Assembly: GCA_025358235.1 (NCBI GenBank)
Contig: JANYKH010000225.1
Coordinates: forward strand, 1-7,183
DNA: 7,183 nt
Origin: Chloroflexota bacterium
GTDB lineage: Bacteria; Chloroflexota; Dehalococcoidia; Dehalococcoidales; RBG-16-60-22
Direction of reading: 5' to 3'
Part shown: one piece after another, positions 1 through 5,880 of the stretch
Numbering within the stretch: position 1 is the first letter of the stretch
Layout: each line of letters opens with the position of its first letter
Made by a program: the position numbers and the translations under genes
Notes under the pieces: model-generated
Database searches by the model: none
Told to the model about the DNA's origin: nothing
Seen by the model: the letters and a program-made list of their open reading frames with translations, nothing else

Positions 1-1584
1 ATTCAATTTGGTCAGGCTGCTCATCCCCACGAGGGAGTAGCTTACGGTTTCCTGGAAACCGAGGGCCACCATAGCCTGGCTTAAGCGTGTCTTGGCGGCC
101 ACCTGGAGGTTGGGGGACTGGTGGGGAATCTCGCAGCGGAGCAGCGTCGTTGGAATCTTATCGAGCCCGTCGATTCTGGCGACTTCTTCCACCAGGTCGA
201 CCGGCCTTTTGATATCGCCGCGCCAGTAAGGCGGGAACGCCGTCACTTCATCGCCCGAGGCGGAGCATTCGCAGCCCAGGGACGTCAGTATTTCAACTAT
301 TTTGGTGCAGGCATATTCTTTCCCGAGAATTCTATCGAAGGTGCCGGTGGTTACCGTCACGGGTTTATCGGTCTGTTTGCCGGGATAAGCCTCCGCAAAT
401 CCTCTGGCCGCCTGCCCGCCCCCCAGCTCCACCATGAGTTGAGTGGCGCGTTTGAGCGCCGGGATAGTGAGGCCGGGCCGGATGCCGCGCTCGAAGCGCA
501 TGGAGGCTTCGCTGTTCAACATAAGGCTGCGCGCGGTGTAATGAATGCTGGAGGCCTTAAAACTGGCCGCTTCCAGCAGAATGGACGTGGTATTATCGGT
601 CACTTCGGAGTTTGAGCCGCCCATCACCCCGGCCAGCGCCACAGGGCGGTCTTGATCAGCAATAACGAGCATGTCAGGAGTCAAATCCCGCAGGTTGCCG
701 TCAAGGGTTTGCAGTCTCTCGCCGGCCTTCGCGGGGCGGACAATTATTTTCTTCCCGTGAATAAATTGATAATCGAAGGAGTGCAGCGGCTGGCCGTACT
801 CCAGCATAACGAAGTTTGTAATATCGACGATGTTGTTAATGGGGCGCATCCCGCACCCTTTCAGGCTTTCCTGCATCCACTCCGGTGAGGGGCCGATCTT
901 GATTCCGGTCACCAGGCTGGCGCAGTAGCGCGGGCAGAGGGTGGGGTCAGAGATTTCAACTTGAAGTTTTTCTGACATCGGAGCGTCAGTTTCGGGATAA
1001 TTGGCTTCCGGCAGATGGAGAGCAGCGCCGGTGAGGGCGGCCACTTCCCGCGCGATGCCAATAATAGAAAGGCAGTCCGGGCGGTTGGGAGTGACTTCAA
1101 TGTCCATCACAACATCGCCGAAGTATTCCGCGAGCGGGTTGCCTATAGGGGCATCAACGGGCAGAATTAATATGCCTTCGTGGCTCTGGGAAATGCCCAG
1201 TTCAGCTTCGGAGCAAGCCATGCCGGCGGACACGACGCCGCGTATCTTGGCCGGGGTTAACTTAATGTTTTTCCCGGTGTGGGTATCGAAGAGTTCCGCG
1301 CCCAGGGCGGCAAAGGCGATTTTATCGCCGACGGTCAGGTTAGGCGCGCCGCAAACGATAGTTTCCTGGCTCTTGCCCACATCTACGGTAATCAGGTGGA
1401 GGCGGTCAGCATTGGGGTGGGGCAGTACGGCGTTTATTTGGCCGATGTAAACTTTATCCCATTTGCCGGCATTGGAATAGACCAGGTGGGCTTCATTGCC
1501 GGACATAGTCAGCCGGTTCGCCACTTCGGCGATGGGGAGATTAAGATCGACGTACTGCTTGAGCCATTTCAGAGGTACTTTCAT
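1..1584 (-). CDS. pheT: Phenylalanyl-tRNA synthetase beta subunit, C-terminal part missing at window edge
   Basis: This is the beta chain of the cytoplasmic alpha2-beta2 PheRS, which attaches phenylalanine to tRNA-Phe; the beta chain binds tRNA and edits mischarged Tyr-tRNA. Reading from the ATG at 1584, 528 codons stay open to base 1. The start MKVPLKWLKQYVDL is typical. The EMAP-like tRNA-binding domain spans about residues 40-150 (HPNADRLHL, then NLTVGDK and GMACSEAELG). The B3/B4 editing domain spans about 210-385, with NNIVDITNFVMLEYGQPLHSFD near 250-271, and ALAGVMGG then a glutamate in LLEAA near 338. The B5 domain spans about 405-475, with PPYWRGDIKRPVDLVEEVAR. The catalytic-like B6/B7 region begins near 490. 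The family is usually about 800 residues, so roughly a third, including the FDX-ACB domain, lies outside the window. The start is 3 nt after the pheS stop, implying translational coupling; the SD-like AGGT is weak. Identification is near certain. Confidence 0.97.
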   Translation of the reverse strand, partial: MKVPLKWLKQYVDLNLPIAEVANRLTMSGNEAHLVYSNAGKWDKVYIGQINAVLPHPNADRLHLITVDVGKSQETIVCGAPNLTVGDKIAFAALGAELFDTHTGKNIKLTPAKIRGVVSAGMACSEAELGISQSHEGILILPVDAPIGNPLAEYFGDVVMDIEVTPNRPDCLSIIGIAREVAALTGAALHLPEANYPETDAPMSEKLQVEISDPTLCPRYCASLVTGIKIGPSPEWMQESLKGCGMRPINNIVDITNFVMLEYGQPLHSFDYQFIHGKKIIVRPAKAGERLQTLDGNLRDLTPDMLVIADQDRPVALAGVMGGSNSEVTDNTTSILLEAASFKASSIHYTARSLMLNSEASMRFERGIRPGLTIPALKRATQLMVELGGGQAARGFAEAYPGKQTDKPVTVTTGTFDRILGKEYACTKIVEILTSLGCECSASGDEVTAFPPYWRGDIKRPVDLVEEVARIDGLDKIPTTLLRCEIPHQSPNLQVAAKTRLSQAMVALGFQETVSYSLVGMSSLTKLN

Positions 1585-1587
1585 ATC

Positions 1588-2628
1588 TTAAACCTGGAAC
1601 TGTTTTAAGAATCGAAGGTCGTTGGCATAAAAATTACGGATATCATCAATGCCGTAGCGCAGCATGGGCAGTCTGTTAATACCGATGCCGAAAGCAAAGC
1701 TGGTATATTCTTCGGGATCAATATTGCCTCGCCGCAGCACTTCAGGATGAGTCATGCCGGCGCCCATAATCTCAATCCAGCCGGTAGTGCCGCACAGCCT
1801 GCAGCCTTCGCCGTGGCAGACTATACATTCGATGGCCATTTCCACGCCCGGTTCTACGAAGGGGAAGAAATCCGTGCGGAAACGGACCTTGCGGTCCTCG
1901 CCAAAATAGCGGCGGGCGAATTCGTAAAGAGTGCCCTTGAGATCAGCCATGGTGATACCCTTGTCCACGGCCAGCCCGTCAATCTGGTGGAACATGGGGG
2001 TGTGGGTGGCATCGCTGGCTTCGTAGCGGTAGACCTTACCGGGCGCGATCATGCGGATAGGCGGTTTCATTTTCTCGAGTACCCGGGCGGTCACCGAGGT
2101 GGTGTGGGTGCGCAGGAGCATTTTGCGTTCCTGCTCGCCGGTATCGATCCAGGAAGAAGACATAGTATCCCGGGCGGGGTGTTCGGCGGGGATATTCAAT
2201 GCTTCGAAGTTGTAATAGTCCATCTCGACGTCAGGCCCCTCAACGATAGCGAAGCCCATGGATTTGAAGATTTCGCAAAGTTCGTTGACGGTCTGGGTGA
2301 GGGGATGCAACCGGCCGACGGTTGAGGGGCGGCCGGGCAGTGTAATATCGATTGACTCTTTCGCTGTCTGGCGAGTTAGTTCGATGGTGCGGAAGGCCTC
2401 TTCCTTTGATTTGAGGGTAGTTTCCAGCAGGCCTTTAATCTGGTTGGCCTGCGCGCCAACTTCCTTCTTTTCTTCCGGCGTCAGACCGGCCAGACTGCGC
2501 AGAATATTGGTAAGGTCGCTTTTTTTGCCCAGATAGCGCACCCTCCAGGCATCGAGCTCGGGGGGAGCGGTGACCTTCTCAAGTTCACTCAGAGCGCTTG
2601 TTCTAAGGTTTTCCAGTTCTGGAAGCAT
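1588..2628 (-). CDS. pheS: Phenylalanyl-tRNA synthetase alpha subunit
   Basis: This is the catalytic alpha chain of class II PheRS, partner of the adjacent pheT product. It has 346 residues, normal for the family. Residues 1-85 form the N-terminal coiled coil that contacts tRNA. The class II core follows: HPARDTMSSSW at 150-160, motif 2 around GKVYRYEASDATHTPMFHQ (197-215), FRTDFFPFVEPGVEM at 250-264, and motif 3 FGIGINRLPMLRYGIDDIR at 313-331. Between motifs 2 and 3 lie four cysteines (268, 271, 276, 279) in a CX2C-X4-CX2C arrangement followed by GWIEI. That is a knuckle-like insertion present in many, but not all, bacterial PheS proteins and could bind a metal. The ATG at 2628 follows GAGGAG at a very short distance (2 nt from its last G, 4 nt from GAGG), but the MLPEL start and coiled-coil length fit the family. 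The gene lies 81 nt after rplT, behind a strong hairpin, and 3 nt before pheT. Confidence 0.98.
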   Translation of the reverse strand: MLPELENLRTSALSELEKVTAPPELDAWRVRYLGKKSDLTNILRSLAGLTPEEKKEVGAQANQIKGLLETTLKSKEEAFRTIELTRQTAKESIDITLPGRPSTVGRLHPLTQTVNELCEIFKSMGFAIVEGPDVEMDYYNFEALNIPAEHPARDTMSSSWIDTGEQERKMLLRTHTTSVTARVLEKMKPPIRMIAPGKVYRYEASDATHTPMFHQIDGLAVDKGITMADLKGTLYEFARRYFGEDRKVRFRTDFFPFVEPGVEMAIECIVCHGEGCRLCGTTGWIEIMGAGMTHPEVLRRGNIDPEEYTSFAFGIGINRLPMLRYGIDDIRNFYANDLRFLKQFQV

Positions 2629-2646
2629 ATCTCCTCAAAACGCCTA

Positions 2647-2680
2647 TCCCCACATACCGCCTTGTGGCAGTACATGGGGA
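2647..2680 (-). promoter_or_regulatory. 15-bp stem-loop in the rplT-pheS spacer
   Basis: The minus-strand RNA reads UCCCCAUGUACUGCC, loop ACAA, then GGCGGUAUGUGGGGA. All 15 positions pair, three of them as G-U. On the opposite strand those three become A-C mismatches, so the structure suits the operon transcript rather than plus-strand RNA. It begins 29 nt after the rplT stop and ends 18 nt before the pheS ATG, just upstream of GAGGAG. It is followed by AUAGGCGUUUUG, with no immediate U-run, so it is not a standard intrinsic terminator. It could be an attenuator, a processing or stability element separating ribosomal protein from synthetase expression, or a dispersed palindromic repeat. The structure is directly visible; its role is not known. 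Confidence 0.75.
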
Positions 2681-2709
2681 AGAAATTCAATCGGAATTAG
2701 CCGGGTTGG

Positions 2710-3066
2710 TTACTTGGTTTTTGCCTGGACCATCGTGACGATGTTGTTAAAAGCCTTCGGGTCCTTGATGGCCATATCCGCCAGTAACTTGCGGTTGACG
2801 GTGATTCCGGTCAGTTTCACGGCGTACATGAATTCGGAATACGTCATGCCCTGGGCGCGGGCTGCGGCGTTAATACGTTCGATCCAGAGCTTGCGCATAT
2901 CGCCCTTGCGTTCGCGGCGATGATCGAAAGCGTATTGCAGGGATTTTAATACCTGCTCATGTGCTTTTTTGTAAAAGCGGTGCCGGCCAAGGAAATAACC
3001 CTTGGCCATCTCCAGTGTTGCTTTATGGGCGGCATGCTTCGTGACGCCCCTTTTTACTCTAGGCAA
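2710..3066 (-). CDS. rplT: 50S ribosomal protein L20
   Basis: L20 binds 23S rRNA, is needed early in 50S assembly, and is an autogenous repressor of this operon in Bacillus and E. coli. The 118-residue product matches the usual length. The N-terminal MPRVKRGVTK begins the basic rRNA-binding extension. The conserved core RKLWIERINAAARAQGMTYSEF lies at about 58-79, followed by TGITVNRKLLADMAIKDP at about 86-103. The start codon is TTG (3066-3064): the family invariably begins MPRVKRG, and no ATG or GTG lies in frame between this codon and the rpmI stop. The SD AGGAGG overlaps the rpmI TAG stop, with a long 11-nt spacer to the TTG. The gene starts 15 nt after rpmI and is presumably co-translated with it. 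Confidence 0.98.
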   Translation of the reverse strand: MPRVKRGVTKHAAHKATLEMAKGYFLGRHRFYKKAHEQVLKSLQYAFDHRRERKGDMRKLWIERINAAARAQGMTYSEFMYAVKLTGITVNRKLLADMAIKDPKAFNNIVTMVQAKTK

Positions 3067-3077
3067 AGTAGTATGAT

Positions 3078-3083
3078 CCTCCT
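3078..3083 (-). promoter_or_regulatory. Ribosome binding site of rplT (AGGAGG)
   Basis: AGGAGG on the minus strand overlaps the rpmI stop codon and lies 11 nt before the TTG that starts the conserved MPRVKRG sequence. A full-consensus SD may compensate for the weak TTG codon and long spacer, and places rplT initiation under the ribosome terminating on rpmI. Confidence 0.7.
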
Positions 3084-3288
3084 ATCTCGTTACCCCGGTG
3101 GGTATGAGTCGTTGCATCTGCCGCCGGAAACTGGGACTAATCTCGATCTTAGCATCGAATTGCGCCTTGGTCCGCTTTGATTTGTTGCGGCGTAGGTGGC
3201 TCTTCGGTCCCTTGATGCGCATGATTTTGCCGGTACCCGTTACATGAAACCGGGCGGCGGCCCCTTTGTGAGTTTTAAGTTTTGGCAT
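3082..3288 (-). CDS. rpmI: 50S ribosomal protein L35
   Basis: L35 is a small basic protein of the large ribosomal subunit. The 68-residue product starts [20 protein letters not shown], the family signature, and continues with [18 protein letters not shown] in the basic middle part. The family usually has about 64-66 residues, so the length is normal. The C-terminal [16 protein letters not shown] is more variable. The ATG at 3288 lies inside the end of infC: the last 14 nt of infC are the first 14 nt of rpmI in another frame. AAGGA inside infC provides a ribosome binding site about 8-9 nt upstream. Overlap and order indicate translational coupling with infC. Confidence 0.97.
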   Translation of the reverse strand: MPKLKTHKGAAARFHVTGTGKIMRIKGPKSHLRRNKSKRTKAQFDAKIEISPSFRRQMQRLIPTGVTR

Positions 3289-3880
3289 TCTGGGTTTCCT
3301 TCACCTTTACTTCAGGTTTTTCCTTTGGTGTCGCTGCTAAATCTATATTCTCCACAGGCTTCGGTTTGGGAACCGTCGCCAGCGGAAGAAGAGTAATACT
3401 AATTGCTTTACCATCGCTGGCCATTTGCTTTTCCGGCGCGGCGGAGTCTTTCAGCATTTCTGTCAGGCGCTGCAGGAGTTTCCAGCCGATTTCCGGGTGA
3501 GATATTTCACGACCGCGGAATATCACCATTACTTTAACTTTGTCGCCTTCAGCCAGGAGCTTGCGCACATTTCTGACCTTGGCTTCCAGATCGTGTTCCC
3601 CTACCTTGGGGCGGAACCGTACCTGACGCAGACCGGAGAGTTTAGTCCCTTTTTTAGCTTCCTGTTCCTTTTTGGCCTGTTCGTACTTGAACTTGCCATA
3701 GTCAAGAATGCGCACTACGGGGGGGACGGATGTGGGCGCTACCTCAACCAGATCCAGGCTCGCTCTCCGCGCGAGTTCTCTTGCCGCCGCGAGGGTCATG
3801 ATACCTAATTGTTCTCCCTGTTCCCCCACCGCACGGACTTCTCTGGCGATAATCCTTTCGTTAATTCTTAATTGCTTAAT
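3275..3880 (-). CDS. infC: Translation initiation factor IF-3, non-AUG start (ATT at 3880 or ATA at 3883)
   Basis: IF-3 binds the 30S subunit, prevents premature 50S joining and checks the initiator tRNA-start codon pairing. The IF3-N domain covers roughly residues 5-75, including [27 protein letters not shown] and the linker start [15 protein letters not shown]3-C covers about 83-167, including [35 protein letters not shown] and ITLLPL. A 34-residue tail rich in K, E and P follows, longer than in E. coli IF-3. The first conventional start in frame is GTG at 3829, but it would remove the conserved [12 protein letters not shown]. In-frame TAA at 3910-3908 closes the frame upstream, and no ATG, GTG or TTG lies between it and that GTG. 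ATT (3880) and ATA (3883) are the only plausible code-11 starts downstream of a GGAGGT at 3899-3894. ATT gives 201 residues, ATA 202. E. coli infC uses AUU for self-control by IF-3. Product certain; exact start uncertain. Confidence 0.95.
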   Translation of the reverse strand: MKQLRINERIIAREVRAVGEQGEQLGIMTLAAARELARRASLDLVEVAPTSVPPVVRILDYGKFKYEQAKKEQEAKKGTKLSGLRQVRFRPKVGEHDLEAKVRNVRKLLAEGDKVKVMVIFRGREISHPEIGWKLLQRLTEMLKDSAAPEKQMASDGKAISITLLPLATVPKPKPVENIDLAATPKEKPEVKVKETQNAKT

Positions 3881-3893
3881 TATTGCTTTCTGT

Positions 3894-3899
3894 ACCTCC
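3894..3899 (-). promoter_or_regulatory. Ribosome binding site of infC (GGAGGT)
   Basis: This strong SD lies 10 nt before ATA (3883-3881) and 13 nt before ATT (3880-3878), and about 64 nt before the GTG at 3829. It therefore supports initiation at a non-canonical codon close to 3880. The spacing is long for both candidates and slightly favours ATA. Confidence 0.7.
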
Positions 3900-3926
3900 G
3901 AGGGTATTTACTGCATACTTTAAATA

Positions 3927-3955
3927 AATATAGCACAAGGATGCGTTTTCGGCAA
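3927..3955 (-). promoter_or_regulatory. Probable sigma70-type promoter for infC-rpmI-rplT-pheS-pheT
   Basis: On the minus strand, TTGCCG at 3955-3950 (four of six matches to TTGACA) is separated by 17 nt from TATATT at 3932-3927, which is preceded by TGC to give an extended -10. The predicted start near 3920 would leave a leader of only about 37 nt before infC, too short for a long L20-binding leader like that of Bacillus. The motif match is seen; activity is inferred. Confidence 0.6.
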
Positions 3956-3979
3956 ACCCGGCCATCAAAATTTATCTTT

Positions 3980-3998
3980 TAGAGGCTATTCCCCTCTA
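3980..3998 (-). other. Weak 6-bp hairpin at the thrS stop codon
   Basis: TAGAGG and CCTCTA flank a 7-nt loop, and the first arm contains the thrS TAG stop. It is followed by AAAAGATAAATTTTG, without a U-run, so it does not look like an efficient intrinsic terminator. Some thrS transcripts may therefore read through into infC. The short stem could be chance. Confidence 0.3.
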
Positions 3999-5735
3999 GT
4001 CCAACGCCCGGCTTTTGATCGCCGCGTTGAGTTTTTCCTTAAAGGCCGCCAGATCAAGGTTATTCATCTGTTCCCCGGTCCGCGTTCTGACAGAAATATT
4101 TCCGCTGGCGACTTCCTTGTCTCCAAGAATTATCATATAGGGCACTTTCTGGAGTTGCGCCTCGCGGATCTTCATGTTCATACGTTCGGAGCGGGCGTCA
4201 ACTTCAGCGCGCAGCCCTTCGTCGATCATGTCTCCCGCGATCTTCTGAGCGTATTCGATATGCCGGTCAGCAACGGGAATGATCTTAACCTGACAGGGAG
4301 CTAACCAGACGGGGAATGCGCCGCCGTAATGCTCGATAAGCACGGCCAGGAAGCGTTCCATGCTGCCGAGTACAGTGCGGTGCACCATGGCCACCATGTG
4401 TTCTTTGCCGTCTTCGCCGATGTAGTTTACTTCGAAGTTCTTGGGCAGGTTGAAATCTACCTGCACTGTCGGGCCCTGCCAGTCATGGCCCAGGGCGTCC
4501 TGAATTTTGGTATCGATCTTTGGGCCGTAGAAAACGCCTTCGCCGGGATCAACGACATAGTCCATGCCGGATTTGATCAGCGACTGGCGCAGAATTTCCG
4601 TGGCTTCGTCCCACATATCGAGTGAGCCGGCATAGTGGTCCGGGCGGGTGGAAAGGAAGACCTTGTAGCTTTCAAAACCGAAGGTTTTCATCATATAACG
4701 GGTCAGTTCCAGCACGCGCATAACTTCGCTCTCAAGCTGATCGAAGCGGCAGAAGATATGGGCGTCGTCCTGGGTGAAGCCGCGGACGCGGGACAGGCCG
4801 TGGAGTACGCCGGAACGCTCGTAGCGATATACCGTACCCAGCTCAGCGTAGCGGATGGGCAGATCGCGGTAGCTGCGCAGTTGAGTCTTGTAAATCATAA
4901 TGTGGCCGATGCAGTTCATCGGCTTCAGCACATATTCTTGCTCGTCGATAACCATCGGGCTGTACATGTTCTCGCGGTAGAAGTTCCAGTGGCCGCTCGT
5001 TTTCCACAGATCGACTTTGCCGATGTGGGCGGTGTAAACGTACTGGTAGCCGCGCTTGGCATGCTCTTTTTTCCAGAAATCCTCAACCGCCAGGCGGATG
5101 GCCGAGCCGGCGGGATGCCAGTAAACCAGGCCGGGGCCCGCTTCGTCATGCAGGCTGAAAAGGTCAAGTTCTTTGCCGAGTTTGCGGTGGTCCCGCTTGT
5201 TGGCTTCTTCGATTCTGTTCAGGTGTTCAGCCAGTTCTTCAGAAGAAGGGAAAGCGGTGCCGTAGATGCGCTGCAGCATGGGGCGTTTTTCGTCCCCGCG
5301 CCAGTATGCGCCGGCAATGCTGGTGAGTTTAAAGGCTTTGACCTCTCCGGACGTGGCGACGTGAGGACCGCGGCATAGATCGGTGAACCCGCCCTGGTCG
5401 TAGATGGTGACAGTCTCATCGGTAATGTCTTCTAGCAGTTCCATCTTGAACGGCTGATCGGCGAATATTTTGCGGGCTTCAGTTTTGCTGATTGTTTTGT
5501 AGGTGAAAGGAACGTTGGAGGCGACTATTTCACCCATGCGCTGCTCTATTGCGGGCAGGTCTTCCGGGGTGAGGGCGCGGGGTAATTGAAAATCGTAATA
5601 AAAGCCTTCTTCGATTGAAGGCCCGATGGCGAATTTGGCATCCGGGAAGAGGTGTTTTACAGCCTGCGCCATGATGTGCGAGGCAGAATGCCGCACGATG
5701 GCTAATGTTTCCTGGCTTGTTTTTTGAGCGACCAC
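3996..5735 (-). CDS. thrS: Threonyl-tRNA synthetase lacking the TGS domain
   Basis: Class II ThrRS charges tRNA-Thr and clears Ser-tRNA-Thr. Its 579 residues compare with about 640 in E. coli; the N-terminal TGS domain is missing and the protein opens directly at the N2 editing domain. Editing residues are present: H16 and H20 in RHSASH, C121 and H125 in CRGPH. Zinc ligands of the aminoacylation site are C275 (PMNCIGH), H326 (DDAHIFC) and H452 (MVHRT), equal to E. coli C334, H385 and H511 at a constant offset of 59. Motif 2 is around YRYERSGVLHGLSRVRGF (303-320), motif 3 around VLGSMERFLAVLIEHYGG, and the anticodon-binding domain is about 475-579. The GTG at 5735 is the only start in frame: TGA lies ten codons upstream, and TGGAGAG sits 5 nt before it. 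PMNCIGH replaces the usual PMNCPGH. The gene lies 145 nt after the symporter and has its own promoter-like element. Confidence 0.97.
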   Translation of the reverse strand: MVAQKTSQETLAIVRHSASHIMAQAVKHLFPDAKFAIGPSIEEGFYYDFQLPRALTPEDLPAIEQRMGEIVASNVPFTYKTISKTEARKIFADQPFKMELLEDITDETVTIYDQGGFTDLCRGPHVATSGEVKAFKLTSIAGAYWRGDEKRPMLQRIYGTAFPSSEELAEHLNRIEEANKRDHRKLGKELDLFSLHDEAGPGLVYWHPAGSAIRLAVEDFWKKEHAKRGYQYVYTAHIGKVDLWKTSGHWNFYRENMYSPMVIDEQEYVLKPMNCIGHIMIYKTQLRSYRDLPIRYAELGTVYRYERSGVLHGLSRVRGFTQDDAHIFCRFDQLESEVMRVLELTRYMMKTFGFESYKVFLSTRPDHYAGSLDMWDEATEILRQSLIKSGMDYVVDPGEGVFYGPKIDTKIQDALGHDWQGPTVQVDFNLPKNFEVNYIGEDGKEHMVAMVHRTVLGSMERFLAVLIEHYGGAFPVWLAPCQVKIIPVADRHIEYAQKIAGDMIDEGLRAEVDARSERMNMKIREAQLQKVPYMIILGDKEVASGNISVRTRTGEQMNNLDLAAFKEKLNAAIKSRALD

Positions 5736-5747
5736 GGTGACTCTCCA

Positions 5748-5764
5748 GAGGCTGAACGCGCCTC
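5748..5764 (-). promoter_or_regulatory. Leader hairpin before thrS with anticodon-arm dimensions
   Basis: The leader RNA reads GAGGC, loop GCGUUCA, GCCUC: a 5-bp stem and a 7-nt loop, the geometry of a tRNA anticodon arm. It ends 12 nt before the GTG start and is immediately followed by UGGAGAG, the likely SD. The loop contains CGU, a threonine anticodon, but at loop positions 2-4 instead of 3-5, and lacks U at position 2. E. coli thrS is repressed by ThrRS binding anticodon-like leader hairpins, so an operator role is possible but unproven. No T-box consensus is seen. Confidence 0.4.
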
Positions 5765-5813
5765 AACCATAAAAATAATTTAGAAAAAACTGCTTAAAAA
5801 AAGCCCAAACAAT

Positions 5814-5841
5814 ATTATAGCACAGATCAGATTGGCCGCAA
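5814..5841 (-). promoter_or_regulatory. Probable extended -10 promoter of thrS
   Basis: Minus-strand TATAAT at 5819-5814 is a perfect -10, preceded by TGC as an extended -10. The -35 region is poor; TTGCGG, 16 nt upstream, matches three of six consensus bases. Predicted transcription starts near 5807, giving a leader of about 72 nt that begins with U-runs (seven, six and five Us) and ends with the hairpin beside the SD. The infC promoter shares the string TGTGCTATA. Confidence 0.65.
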
Positions 5842-5880
5842 CCGAGGGGCGGGCGTGGGGCATTTTGAAAGCAGGGCGGG

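Noticed and set aside
121..615. Plus-strand open frame of 164 codons
   Set aside because: Antisense to pheT, which is continuously open and has clear domain signatures through the same region.
1747..2325. Plus-strand open frame of 192 codons
   Set aside because: Antisense to the conserved core of pheS; no start signal or recognisable domain.
3884..3995. L20-binding leader or long attenuator before infC
   Set aside because: The predicted leader is about 37 nt and shows no extended structure.
4635..5378. Long open frame of 247 codons on the plus strand
   Set aside because: It lies entirely antisense to thrS, whose motifs are intact, and its translation resembles no family I know; it is a shadow frame.
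5705..5770. 22-codon frame from an ATG in the thrS leader, overlapping the thrS start
   Set aside because: No ribosome binding site precedes it (A/T-rich sequence only), the peptide has no Thr codons and no regulatory pattern; probably chance.
5788..5808. T-rich segment with GCTT and AAGC after the symporter as an intrinsic terminator
   Set aside because: Only a 4-bp stem made largely of T and A, and it lies downstream of the thrS -10 element; not a convincing terminator.
5736..5880. T-box riboswitch upstream of thrS
   Set aside because: The leader is too short and shows neither the conserved T-box sequence nor a terminator/antiterminator pair.
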